NCBI GenBank assembly: GCA_956465555.1
Contig: OY101119.1
Coordinates: 1,214,570-1,278,569 of the forward strand
DNA from: Nitzschia sp. pyKryTriq1
Lineage: Eukaryota; Bacillariophyta; Bacillariophyceae; Bacillariales; Bacillariaceae
Direction of reading: 5' to 3'
DNA: 64,000 bases
The first letter of the stretch is position 1; each line of letters opens with the position of its first letter. The notes under the pieces were generated by a model. That model had not been told where the DNA came from, made no database searches, and saw only the letters and a list, made by a program, of their open reading frames with translations. Below are positions 40,944-52,022 of the stretch, piece by piece. The translations under genes and the position numbers were made by a program.

Positions 40944-43900
40944 CTAGTTAGGAAGGTAGTTAGATTCAAGCTTTCTCTTCTTCTCATTTTTCCCATATCC
41001 ACCAGCACCAGGAGTTTCGATACGGAGGCGTTCTCCAACGTCAATAGATCCAGAGCACCTGCCCCCCATATTTACGACGAGGCCATCCGTTCGAACTAGC
41101 AGGTTTCGTCCCGTGACACCTGGTTCACCACCCGCCATGCCGTAAGGACGCAAAACTCTTCGCTCACTCAGAATACTCATGACCAACGGACGCAAAGGCT
41201 CCAACTCACGAATCACACCATCTCCACCACGGTGCTTGCCATCTCCACCACTTCCCTTTCTCAATGAGAATTCACGGAGCAATACTGGATAGCGGCGCTC
41301 CAAAATCTCTGGGTCCGTAATGCGTGTATTGGTCATGTGAGTATGAATGCCAGAGCGACCTTCCCACGTTGGTCCAGCACCCGCTCCTCCAGCAATGGTC
41401 TCGTAATATCCAAATTCTTCGTCTCCGAAAGTCAAATTGTTCATACAACCCTGGCTGGCCGCACACGCGGAGAAGGCCTTCAAAACGACATCAACCAGTC
41501 TCTGAGATGTCAAAACATTGCCACCAACGACGGCGGCATCAGGAGAAGGGTTAAGCAGCGAATTCTTTGGAATGATAAATTCGATTGGTGCCAAGCACCC
41601 ATGATTCAATGGAATGGTCTCAGCCACAAGAGAACGCAGGGAATAAATGACAGCCGAGTAGGTGACAGAAGGAGGTGTGTTGTGGTTGCTGAGAACCTGC
41701 GGGCCAGTGCCCGTGAAGTCGAAAGTGGCACTACCAGTATCGGGATTGATTTCAATCGACAGCATAATTGGCGATCCATCGTCCATGTAGTCCACAGCGC
41801 TGACTTTGTTTCCATGTTCAGCAGCAAAACCTTTCAACATGTTTCGGACAGAAATTTCTGCATTTTTCTGGATGAAATTCATGTAGGCGTCGACCACACG
41901 AAGAGAGTACTCGTGTACCAGCTCTGTTAGCAATCGAATACCGGAGTTGTTGGCAGCGACTTGAGCTCGGAGATCACTCAAGTTGTCACGGAGATTCCGA
42001 GTCCCGAAATTTCCGGGCAATTTCCCTGGACTGTGCAAAATGTCCGTAATGCCTTGTTCTTGGAAGACTCCACCTTTTACCAACTTGAAGGCAATAATCA
42101 TGGCACCTTCATCTTCCAATTTTTTCGAGTGCGGGGGCATGGAGCCAGGTGCGATTCCTCCAATGTCAGCATGGTGACCACGACTTGCCACGAAAAAGAT
42201 GATTTCTCCCTTGTAAAACACCGGGGTGATCACAGTGATATCAGGCAAGTGAGAACCACCCGCCAATTGAGGATGATTTGAAAGTAAGACATCTCCCTCC
42301 TGGATGCCGCCCTTGTCTTTCCAGTATTCCACTTGAAATTTGACCGCATGTGAAATCGAACCGAGATGCACGGGAATGTGTGGCTGAAAGCATAACGAAT
42401 ATTCAGAAGCAAAGCAGTTGTTAGCACAGTTCCTCGGCGAGATCAAGATGGACGATCACATAAAGATACAAATGGTTGTACATACCGCATTGGCCACCAA
42501 TCCACCATCCTTTGTGAACAAGGCACACGAAAAGTCCAATCGTTCCTTCATGTTTACCGAAATCGCTGTACGTTGCAGAGTTCGTCCCATCTGTTCGGCG
42601 ATACCCATGAATCGGTGGGAGAAAATAGAAAGTTGAATAGGATCCTCCTTTACTTCTAATATGTCGTTTGTGTGATCCGCCTCTTGGTCCTTGGCGATAT
42701 CAATCTGAAGGTCGCCGTTTGCAGTGACGAAAGCAGTGCATCCAATTTCCAGCACAACCGTTGAAATAGGCTGCACAATAATGCACGGGCCGGGAATCGA
42801 GTGGCCAGGCAACAAGTCTGTGCTCTTATAGACAGGAACTTCTCGCCAACCATCATCAAAATACGCACGTTTGGTGCCCAACGATGCCTCGGGAACACCG
42901 ATATTCGTAGGAGTGGGCGGGGTTTCGAGTGTTTCACCAGGGACGACAGCGCGGACACGGTAGTCGTCGATCAGCATTTCTCGACCCGTCAACACAAAGC
43001 CGAATTCTCTTTGATAACATGCTTCAAATGCCTTGTCAAAGGTAACGTCGGGGTCTCTTTGAATCATAATCGCATTATCGGTACCCTCGTAGCGCATATT
43101 CAAATACTCTTCAACAACAATGGAAGACTTTTCGTAGCCCTGTCTGACCAATGCCTGGGTAGCAACCTCTTTCAAATGAGCCAAGCGCTGAGCACCTAGC
43201 TCGGAAATATGACCCGTGTATTCCTCAGCGGCCGGTTCCTGTTCTTCATGGACGGCATCCGCCAACATGAGCCCGTAAGCACTCAACACTCCACCATATC
43301 GGTGAACAAACACTTGGGAAATACCCAGAGCTTGAGCCATCTTACAGGCATGTTGACCTCCCGCACCACCAAAGCACGCCAAAATATGCGTCGTGATATC
43401 AAACCCTTTCATTTGCGTCAAATTGCGAATGGGACGGCACATGGCTTCATTGGCGACTTGCAAGAATCCAAAAGCCAGTTCTTCGGGCGATCGACCTTGT
43501 GCTTCCGGCAATTCGGTCAATGCCTGAAAAGCAGCTCTGGCACCATCGACATCCAAGGGTTCATCCTCATTCGGCCCGAAGATCTTCGGGAATTCTTCGG
43601 GAATGACTCGTCCCAACACAGCATTTGCATCCGTCACGGCCAAATACCCATTCTTGCGATAACAGACGGGCCCGGGATGAGCACCAGCCGATTCTGGTCC
43701 TACCACAAACATACCACGTCTCAAGAACAATCGACTCCCCCCACCAGCTGCGACTGTATGGATATCCAATTGAGGTCTGTCAGAAAAATAGGAAAAGAGA
43801 TCAACATTTGAGAACCAATCGTCACGTGTATAATACTGTATGCAATAACAATACGATGACAAAGTCGAATGGTCGGTCGATCGTTACAGACCGTTTACTT

Positions 43901-44960
43901 ACGCTTGAATAGCCACACCCGCCGTAACCGTTTCAAAGACAAGTTCCCAGTGACCATCGTACCGGGATACATCAGTGGAAGTGCCACCCATGTCAAATCC
44001 AATGACGGGTGTTTTTTGGTTGCGATCATAGGTCGTCTTGGCATATCCCACCACTCCACCAGCTGGACCACTTAAAATGGCTTGATGGCCACCAAAATCC
44101 GTGACAGGGGCCAAGCCTCCATCCGACTTCATGAATTGAAGAGGAACTTTGGAGAGATCGGCATCAAAGCCCCTGGTGAAGCCCGCCAAGTAGGTGGTAA
44201 TTTTGGGCGTCAAATAGGCAGCAGCACATGTCGTGTGACCTCTAGGAACCAATTTGACCATGGGCATGACGAGATGCGACAAGGAAATTTGCTCAAAGCA
44301 GTTCATGGACTCTGCCAAGTCTCCCACCATGCGTTCATGCTCTCCATACGTGTACGCGTGCAGAAAGGCCACGGCGAGGGCCGTGATTCCAGCATCGCGG
44401 AGTCGTTCCAACTCCTTCCTGATGACAACGAGATCAGGAGGCTTTTCAACGAGGACAGTTTCCTTCGTGACTCCCTCGTGAGAAGGAAATTGCTTGGAAT
44501 ACTCCTCACTGCAGAAATGTTTCAGCAATACTCGCTCGTCTACTTCGACGACTTGCTCGTACAACAAACTAGGAGTGGCACAACTGAGGTCGAAAATGTC
44601 CGGTCGGGCTTGATTTCCAATCTCCAGCAAATCCCCAAACCCTTTGGTGGTCAAGAGCGCCATTCGTGCACCTTGTCGCTCCAGCAAGGCATTGGTGGCT
44701 ACCGTGGTCCCCATTCGAATCGAACCAATGTTCGTCGTCGTGACGGGCCGACCACGAGAATAGTCAATGCCGCTCGTCGGCGAGTCATGTTGCTGCAAGA
44801 AACGCCGAATTCCTTCGGTGGGAGCATCGGGATAGTGCTGGGGATCCTCGCTCAGCAGTTTCGAGACGAGCTCCTTGCCGTTGGGCAGTTTGCAAACAAC
44901 ATCGGTGAATGTGCCGCCGCGGTCAATCGCGAAATGGAACTTGCCGTCACCACCAGACAT
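40944..44960 (-). CDS. OPLAH: 5-oxoprolinase (3 exons)
   Basis: Exon 1 is 43903-44960, exon 2 42486-43776 and exon 3 40944-42383. Introns of 126 bp (GTAAGT...TGACAG) and 102 bp (GTATGT...TTTCAG) keep frame ([31 protein letters not shown]), giving 1262 residues. The hydantoinase A half begins [19 protein letters not shown] and has [15 protein letters not shown]; the hydantoinase B half has [19 protein letters not shown] and [17 protein letters not shown]. The enzyme opens 5-oxoproline to glutamate with ATP, in the gamma-glutamyl cycle. The start [11 protein letters not shown] was chosen over upstream in-frame low-complexity codons (to 45224), which look like leader. Confidence 0.94.
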
Positions 44961-45756
44961 GATTGGAAAACCGAGACAAAAATAATCAAGGACGACAAAG
45001 AGGAGACAGAACCAAACCTTGACAACACTCCTCAGACAGCGCTTGAAGAATGAAAGTGGTAGAGATTGTGATTGTGATTGTGATTGTGATGATGATGATG
45101 ATGATGATGACATGCAACACCGACCACCCAAAGGCAAAGCAAAGAATGCTGCCGTCGGAAACAAGGGAAGCAACGACCAACGACGGGTTGTCGTCGATCG
45201 GTCGTTGGGATGATGAAGATTCATGTCATCGTCTTAAAAATTACGTTGTCAAGAAAGATCTCGTGTGGGGAGATCTCATCCATCAACCGATGACGGGCTT
45301 GGAGCCGCATTACGTAGATCCTACGTAGAAGCCCAGTAGGGGGTGAACCTGTCCATAGAGGCGAGGTCTGGAAAATCTTGGCGAGGTCCGAGTTTTCACT
45401 TGCGAGGTCCCAGCCAAAGAGCTCTTGATACCGTTACTGTACCAGGTACTGGGTATGACGTGGAGGACAAGATTCCGGATGATGATTCCACGGAAATAAG
45501 GAGGGAAAAAATAACTGTTGAAAGAGGGAAAAGGGGTGGGAAAAGAGGGGAAGATAGAAAAGGTGAAGGGGATTCTATAATACACACATGTTTTCTCACA
45601 ACTGATTGCCTCTCTTGATCTGATGAGTGTCAGTTTGGTTGATTGTCTCCATTGTACTTTTCACAGGGACTATCATTTCTGGATTGTTCCCAAGAATACA
45701 ACGAACCAGGAACTTGACCCATGAACAAGACAATTCTCTTTTCCATTTGGCGGCGG
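44961..45756. other. Intergenic, about 800 bp
   Basis: Holds a (TGTGAT)n/(GAT)n microsatellite at about 45064-45110 and a near-perfect palindrome tacgtagatcctacgta at 45311-45327. No gene recognised. Confidence 0.5.
45064..45110. repeat. (TGTGAT)n and (GAT)n microsatellite
   Basis: Hexamer tgtgat repeats run into gatgatgat repeats, upstream of the 5-oxoprolinase start. Confidence 0.85.
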
Positions 45757-46069
45757 ATGGTTCGAAATTAAGCAAGTATCAGGCACAAAACGCACAGACG
45801 TAATAGCCAATATTGTGGAACAAGCGTGGCTTACGCGCTACCCATGGCCTCAGGAAGTCACATTCGACCGAGGTACCAAATTCATGGCGGAATTCTCCGA
45901 AATGCTCGTAAACGATTACGGCATTAAAAAGAAACCCATAACTAAACGAAATCCACAGGCGAACGCCATAGTGGAACGAGTACACCAGACCATAGGAAAT
46001 ATGATTCGCACATTCCAAATCCAAGAGATGGACGACAAAGAAGACCCTCTGGGCGATTCTCGAGTATGA
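45757..46069 (+). mobile_element. Retrotransposon integrase core fragment
   Basis: An open frame encodes EIKQVSGTKRTDVIANIVEQ, then PWPQEVTFDRGTKFMAEFSE and KRNPQANAIVERVHQTIGNM. The second Asp (TFDRG) and the Glu (IVERVHQ) of the integrase D,D,E triad are present. The first Asp and the rest of the element are missing. No LTRs were found around it. It is a dead fragment of an LTR retrotransposon, unrelated in position to the Copia element at 4.8-7 kb. Confidence 0.8.
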
Positions 46070-47348
46070 TGAGGGTGACGATGGAGATGAACTTACGTTG
46101 TCAAAGGATGCTGAAAGAAGTTTTTTATCTGCTTGATTACTCGAAAGTCCCTCTTCAAAGTGTCGTCCCTTGAAAAGAATGAGAAGAAACTGTGATCAAA
46201 CATTCGAGGGGCATCGATTTTCAGTTTCACTGAAGATCTTTGGCGCGCCTCGAGTTTGCTCTCGTTCCTTCATTCCGACCTCTCACCCTTCTACGTCTGT
46301 CCTCAGGCGGGCGATAGGAACGGTCCGTCCTTTGATACGGCTCCTTTCCTCTCAGCTACCACGTAGAGAATGTACCACATCCTACGTGTGGGCCGCACAC
46401 AACAATTTTTGTGGTCGAACCAAAAATGCATCATGGCCATCCTCCGGATGCACTGCAATAGACAATAAACTAAAGCCAAACAAAATTACTGCTACAAAGT
46501 TATCTCTTTATTATCAGTTGATATCATGTGATGATTGGATTCATTGTTGAATGCTTCGTTTTGGACGAATTGTCCAGATTTCTAGTCACAAACCCTCTTG
46601 TGGTGACATTTTACACGTTACGCGCGTTTGTTCGTGTAGTCCAGTTGGTCAAAAAAGGGTCGTCTACTCCTACCTCTACCACGATGGCTTTCCAAAAAAC
46701 AAACTATTCTAAATCAAAAGACTTGTTTCAACAACTTTATTATTAATACTTTAGGGGAGTGATAGTGGTGTCTTAGTTTGAATGAGTTTTGATAACTACG
46801 GAAGCCTTTCAAATTTGTTGACGACAAAAAAGCTCAAATCCGAGTGTGGGCCTCGTAGAACTCGGTACATTTTCAACGTGCGGACCACTGCGCACCACAG
46901 CTCCGCGCGCGCGGAAATTTATCCGTTTCCGCTTCAGACCACTGCCTTCTGACTCTTGTGAGGGCTCTCCTTGGATACTTGCACGCCGGACCGAATGCAC
47001 CAGGCACAAGAATGATATACAAATAAGCATTCCTGAAGATCTTAGATGAAACGAGACATGTCTTGGACCCGGAATAGTTACGGACAGATGCCTGTATGAT
47101 CGGACCACATCGGACCACATCGGACCACGTGGGCCGCGCGCCCCGACGAGACACTAGCGAACCAAGTACCGGTACTGTAGGGTAGGCAACGGGGCAAATC
47201 TAACAGTACATATGTACGGCGAGGAAGCAGCCAAACGGAGGTCGGAGCTTCAGCGTCGACAACAAAAACCAACCAAGTTGCAAGTGGCAACAGTATTACA
47301 AGTACTACGAATATACGATACGAATAGGACCAGTAGTCGAGCAACAAC
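46070..47348. other. Intergenic, about 1.3 kb
   Basis: Downstream of the integrase fragment; probably eroded repeat DNA. It has an 11-bp tandem repeat at about 47098-47130 and GTAC words near 47165. ORFs here have no recognisable domains. Confidence 0.45.
47096..47128. repeat. Tandem repeat, 11-bp unit (tcggaccacat)
   Basis: Three copies of tcggaccacat, the last diverging to tcggaccacgt. Related cggaccactgc words occur near 46880. Confidence 0.75.
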
Positions 47349-48437
47349 ATGGCGACGCTTGGATCCTCTTCGCGGCTGCTAGTCAGCCGCCTGCTCCGAA
47401 CACCTTGTAGATCGGCAGCCACCGTCTCATCTTCCTCCGATATCAAGTCACGACAAACTACGAATATTTTGTTGTCTACTCTTCGTAGAAATAGCACCCA
47501 CAATAATGTGACAAATGATGATCCTGGCCAGCTTGTGAGTGGTCTCACCAAAGAGCAGGTAGAAGCCAGCCCCGAGATTGCTCAGTTTCTCCAAGCGAAT
47601 TTTGCAAAAGGAGAGGACGATAGCAAGGACGGAGTTTCCATTCCTCTCGAAGTATTGAAACAGTATGGGTACGACGAAAGTGATTTTGCACCCGTGGAAG
47701 AAGATGAACAATACGGGGAACCTCGTATCGACAAGGGATTAGGATCAGCCGAACAACAAGCTTTGAATATCCGAAAGCTTTCTACTTTTTTGCGTCAAGA
47801 GCAAGGCACACGGGACTGTGATTTGTTGCGCGAACAGTTTACTATTCCAGGAATCTTGTATGGAAGTGATCCGACCCGAGGCATCTTCTCCAAAGACAAG
47901 TCTACTCGGATCTTGTTAAAAACACCCTGGGCAGAAATGCAACGAGAATTGGATCGTTTTCATCGGCAGTTTGAAAGTAGGGTCTATGATTTGACCGTCT
48001 ACGAAGACGAGAGTGATACGGAAGGGACCGTCCATCGTGTCATGCCCCGGGATGTCCAACGACACCCTGTGCAAGGAATGGTTTATTGTGCCAATTTCTT
48101 GCGGTACCACGCGGGTCGACCCATCAAAATTCCAATTGTCTATATCAATCAAGAGGAAAGTCCTGCCTTGAAACGAGATGGCTTTATTATTCCGGTCAAC
48201 AAGCAGGTCGAATGTATGGTCGAAGAGGGAGTCCCCATCCCCGAGGCCTTGGAGCTGGAATGTACTGGACTTCAGCTGAAAGATGTCATTCGGCTTGATC
48301 GTCTCATTTTTCCCGATGGTGTCAAGCCTAGTAGACGGGTCGACAAGGCGACCTTTGTTATTGGACCCGTTGCGGGAGGACGCGGTGGAGCCTCATCAGG
48401 TGATGAGACCACAGAAGGTGCAGAAGCTGCTGCATAG
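47349..48437 (+). CDS. Mitochondrial ribosomal protein bL25 (TL5/CTC-like)
   Basis: A single-exon ORF of 362 residues. The first 50 residues form a Ser/Arg/Leu leader of mitochondrial type (LLVSRLLRTPCRSAATVSSS). A linker of about 100 residues precedes the bL25 domain: RVMPRDVQRHPVQGMVYCAN matches the conserved RDVQxHPV...DF segment, and the beta-domain follows with QVECMVEEGVPIPEALELE. bL25 binds 5S rRNA in bacteria; mitochondrial versions persist although mitochondrial 5S rRNA is often reduced or lost. The tail is Gly/Ala/Glu-rich. Confidence 0.8.
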   Translation: MATLGSSSRLLVSRLLRTPCRSAATVSSSSDIKSRQTTNILLSTLRRNSTHNNVTNDDPGQLVSGLTKEQVEASPEIAQFLQANFAKGEDDSKDGVSIPLEVLKQYGYDESDFAPVEEDEQYGEPRIDKGLGSAEQQALNIRKLSTFLRQEQGTRDCDLLREQFTIPGILYGSDPTRGIFSKDKSTRILLKTPWAEMQRELDRFHRQFESRVYDLTVYEDESDTEGTVHRVMPRDVQRHPVQGMVYCANFLRYHAGRPIKIPIVYINQEESPALKRDGFIIPVNKQVECMVEEGVPIPEALELECTGLQLKDVIRLDRLIFPDGVKPSRRVDKATFVIGPVAGGRGGASSGDETTEGAEAAA

Positions 48438-48559
48438 AATAATAACATACAATACTCAAGATCAAGTTGCCAAAAGATAAGCCTGGGTGAACAATTGACT
48501 ATAAGGAAATTATTTTCCTTTCTCTATGTACCTGTAGGGACCAGTCCCCACTTCGCAGT

Positions 48560-49817
48560 TTATGATTTTACTGAATTTACTGCTGGTCCATTGCCTGGCG
48601 ACTGCCTTTCCTCGTCTTCTACCCCCCAATCGTCTGGGTGCGCCACGACGTGCGTGATTGGACTTCGACAAAATGAAAATGAGTCGTCGACCCCCAGACC
48701 TTGACGATGCCGAGAAAATGCCATGAAGGCTTCTGCCGGTGGACGTGCGGGTAGTAGGAGTGGCTCTTGCATTTCTTCCGAGGCAGGGAGTTGATCTCGT
48801 TTTCGTGCACTGTATAGCAGGACCCCCGTTGCCAACCATGTCGGTAACCAAGCAAATCCAATCCACCAAGCCCATGTACCACGAGCTAACCGCTCACAGC
48901 GCCAGAAAATAGCCAAGAGCCAGAGGCATCGTGTGCCATAAACGAGAGATGCCACCAGCATGGGAAGGACTGTCTTGCCCAAAAGCGGTAGCCGCTGCGC
49001 CCACTGGGTAGTAGGAATCAAGTTCAGCACTCTTTTCGACGTAACAATAAGACATTCTATGACCACCAAGGCGTGGACACCCCAAGCAATTGCTTCCAGC
49101 ATCGTTTGGGCGCGGCTCCATGGAAGCTCTTGAATCGTTGCCAGCGCGTCGTCTTGATAGAGGACCAAAGCAATAACCGAAAGAGTCGCGGAAACTAAAA
49201 CCAGCAATAATATCAGCACTAGGAAGAGTGAAGGAAGGATTCCAAAAGGGGTACGCTGGCTGCCCCATAACACAGACGGACTGGACTCAATAGCTGTTTT
49301 CAGCCAAATGGCCGTGACAGTGCAAAACGCCAACAGTTCGAGAATGGACCGCCCTGCAACATCCAGCAACACATAGCCCAACTTATCGGCAAAGATTCGA
49401 TTCTTGCTGAATAAAATTACCCCTGAAATATCTGCATACGCCATAGACTCGCAGCTCATCGCCATCCTAAAAGCAAGGAGAAACGCAGTCTCGGTATGAG
49501 TTGCCTGACACTTCTTGACACTCCAACTCCAACAGTTGTTCTGTACAGACAGTGACAGCACTACAGTATACATACCACAAGAGACCATGAAAGGTTCTCC
49601 GCCGTGTGAACCACTTCGCGAACGAATGTTGCGACTGCGACTGCAACGACGACCTCCGAGACGGTCTTTGAGTTCCCTCGCCGTCCGACGAGTCGTCTAC
49701 TCGGCGTCGTCGAGCGAGCGCATGAAAAATCAAACGCCAAGACGACAGCAACCACAACACCAGAGACAGCCCCAAACCGATATAACCAGTCAGTATTCTC
49801 TCATCGTGTGCCCTCAT
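48560..49817 (-). CDS. Multi-pass (about 7-TM) membrane protein, THH1/TOM1-like (2 exons)
   Basis: Exon 1 is 49576-49817 and exon 2 is 48560-49466. A 109-bp intron (GTATGT...CTTTTAG) joins them as GLLW-MAMSCESM, giving 382 residues. About seven hydrophobic helices are visible: YIGLGLSLVLWLLSSWRLIF, FGILPSLFLVLILLLVLVSA, the segment around VHALVVIECLIVTSKRVLNL, and WWIGFAWLPTWLATGVLLYS among them. The carboxyl tail is polar with an EPLLLP motif resembling a dileucine sorting signal. The layout recalls plant THH1/TOM1/TOM3 proteins or orphan 7-TM proteins. That placement is weak; the membrane topology is firm. Confidence 0.6.
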
Positions 49818-50251
49818 GTTTGCTTTCCTTCGAAATTGTGTCAACTGATTGTGGATTGTAGATTTTAACACCACAACACCACGACATCATGTCAACGGCA
49901 ACAGCAAACAGCAACATCGCGTCGCAATAAATACAACGGTTGAATTTCTCGTCCCCCGCCCGTCGTGTGTCGGTGGTGGCCGGCCCGCCGTGGGAGTTGA
50001 TTGCTACAGTAGTGAGTCTTGGGGAATAACGTGGATTCCTGCAGACTCCACCTCTCTCACGCGCGCCTTGTTCTCCGCACCTCCACGTGGAATACCTCAT
50101 CTCCATAAGCTATCTACAAGTCCGTATATCCTTATGTACTTGGTCTATGACAGAGCGTGTGATCCCCGATTTGCCGTTATTTTCGAGTAAATTTCGAATT
50201 ACTGGCTCATCGGGGAAGTGCTCGCCCGTACCCTTGGTGTGGGTGGGTGGG
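49818..50251. other. Intergenic, about 430 bp
   Basis: No recognisable feature; ends at the 28-bp direct repeat. Confidence 0.45.
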
Positions 50252-50279
50252 AAAGCTTTTACTCTACTATCTATTCCAC
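50252..50279. repeat. 28-bp direct repeat, copy A
   Basis: aaagcttttactctactatc followed by tattccac; an exact copy lies at 51259-51286. This copy contains the last codons and TAG stop of the orphan ORF. Confidence 0.9.
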
Positions 50280-51140
50280 GAAAATCTCACCGGTGTTTGC
50301 TATCATTTCGCAGAGCTCTTTGCACGTGGTGATTTCAGTAGAGCGAAAGGCCGAGGTAGAGGACTTGCCTTGTTTCTTCTCGCTCCATCCGGCGGCTTGT
50401 TGGTTGTTTTCTTCCAAGGAGCGTTTGCACCGCTCCTTGTACTCCTCCGAGGTGAGATCTTGTGGGGCTAGGTTGAAGGTCGACCATGTCTCCCCGTCTT
50501 CAAAGTCTGCTGTACTGATGAAAGGTCTGGTACGCGCTTGCCCCGTAAGCAGCTTGTGCCACCAGATGCGGTTCTGCATGGTGGGCATTGCTTCGGTGGC
50601 GATGTTTGATTTTCCTGTTGCTGCTTGAGTGTCGTGAAAGTTACACAATTCTCCGTGCAGGTCAACTGGGACGTTGGAGTTTACTCCCGATTTGAGCAAC
50701 GAACGGATGGTGTCGTTGAGCTCGTCGGCTTCAGGAAAGGTAAGTTCGCTTGTTGTTCGGTCACGTCTGCCGCAGAGAAGCTGAACCATTGCCATGTTCT
50801 TTTTCTTACTTCCCGGGTCTAGTTTCCCTTTAGAATCAGCCAAGACATCGGCGAGTTTGGATATGTCGCTATCCGCTGCGCCCCTTCCCTGGTTGTTTGA
50901 AACTGGGGGGTTGAATTGGAGGACTTTTCGAGCTTCCGTATCCGCTGCTAAGAACTCGTGCCAACGAGCCGTTCCTTCGGCGTTGATCGCTTTGCTGACC
51001 CGTTTGGCATCGCGATCCGATGGGAAGAGAGGGTGTACTTCAGTGGCGACCGGGACAGCCCCTGGATTCCCATGATTGTCGAGAGCCGTTTCCCAGGTGT
51101 CGCGTTTTTCAATCGCGATGTGTGGAAGGATGGAGGCCAA
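50271..51140 (-). CDS. Orphan ORF, possibly gag-like remnant of a mobile element
   Basis: An open frame of about 289 codons ends at TAG 50271-50273. No ATG opens it: position 51140 is TTG and the frame continues upstream to a TAA near 51210. The protein is polar with features like ATEVHPLFPSDRDAKRVSKA and MQNRIWWHKLLTGQARTRPF. It has no motif that I recognise. It sits between two exact 28-bp direct repeats (50252 and 51259) that bound a 979-bp segment. The stop codon lies inside the left repeat. It may be a gag fragment inserted with a long target duplication, or part of an uncharacterised element. Confidence 0.45.
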   Translation of the reverse strand: MASILPHIAIEKRDTWETALDNHGNPGAVPVATEVHPLFPSDRDAKRVSKAINAEGTARWHEFLAADTEARKVLQFNPPVSNNQGRGAADSDISKLADVLADSKGKLDPGSKKKNMAMVQLLCGRRDRTTSELTFPEADELNDTIRSLLKSGVNSNVPVDLHGELCNFHDTQAATGKSNIATEAMPTMQNRIWWHKLLTGQARTRPFISTADFEDGETWSTFNLAPQDLTSEEYKERCKRSLEENNQQAAGWSEKKQGKSSTSAFRSTEITTCKELCEMIANTGEIFVE

Positions 51141-51258
51141 TGATTTGGTTCCTGTTATAGTGTTACCGTGGTTGTTGGAACACAGATGCGCCTTGTATAC
51201 ACTTACTTACGTGTGAACTGATACGGTTTCTGTACTTGTTTGCTACTGTAGTAAAGTA

Positions 51259-51286
51259 AAAGCTTTTACTCTACTATCTATTCCAC
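51259..51286. repeat. 28-bp direct repeat, copy B
   Basis: Exact copy of 50252-50279, upstream of the orphan ORF. Flanking sequences differ. Confidence 0.9.
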
Positions 51287-52022
51287 TGATCTCGATGCTC
51301 GAATTGCGACGATTTGCAGAATTGTGAGCTCTCGGCTCGTTTGCAGATCGATCTCGAATGATCCTGCGATCACTCTTTCGATTGCTCGCCGTCCTCACTC
51401 ATCTCTGCAGCCTGCGCCATTTCTTCCGCCCATCTACCAATCAGATTCATTTGATGGCGTCATCATTACTCCGTCTGTCAGGCGTGCGCCTTCCATCAGA
51501 AGCTCCTTCTGCCTCCGTCTGGCCGGCTGTCGAGTCAGTGCCAGGTACGATTATTAGGCCTATTGCCGTAAAAAGTGTACTGACTTCCACGTAAGCGGGG
51601 TGGATTGTTAGTGAGTCCCGCCGATGCCGATTAGTTTGGGAGTCAAAAGACTCATCCGATTCATTCAACCTTAACATCTTCTCGTCATCGACATCATCGG
51701 CATCCTCTACTAGAGAGTAGCTCTTTTCTACTCTAGCTAGCGAGAGTAGCTCCTCTACTAGAGTAGACTATCTACTACCAGATTTATAGTCATCCCCAGA
51801 GTCAGTTCAGATTATAGCTTCCAATGCATTGTGCTGGATGACAATTGTTTGATTGCACCATCATAATTATTGAAGCATGCTTCATCTTTAGTACTAGTTG
51901 AGCTTGGAGGATTGACGAATAGCCGCGTACATTCCGTATTATACCCATAGGTGCCAAAGTATTTTAGTATGATATATTTGTGCCCCGACTAGCTGAATGC
52001 AAGCGCTGGTCTTCTGTACAAT
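51287..52022. other. Intergenic, about 735 bp
   Basis: A run of nested palindromes (ctctactagagagtag..., ctctagctagcgagag) lies at 51706-51778. No gene recognised. Confidence 0.5.

Noticed and set aside
44082-45053. 323-codon plus-strand ORF
   Set aside because: Antisense to 5-oxoprolinase exon 1; a shadow frame.
46170-46550. 126-codon plus-strand ORF after the integrase fragment
   Set aside because: Not in the integrase frame and without any retroelement motif.
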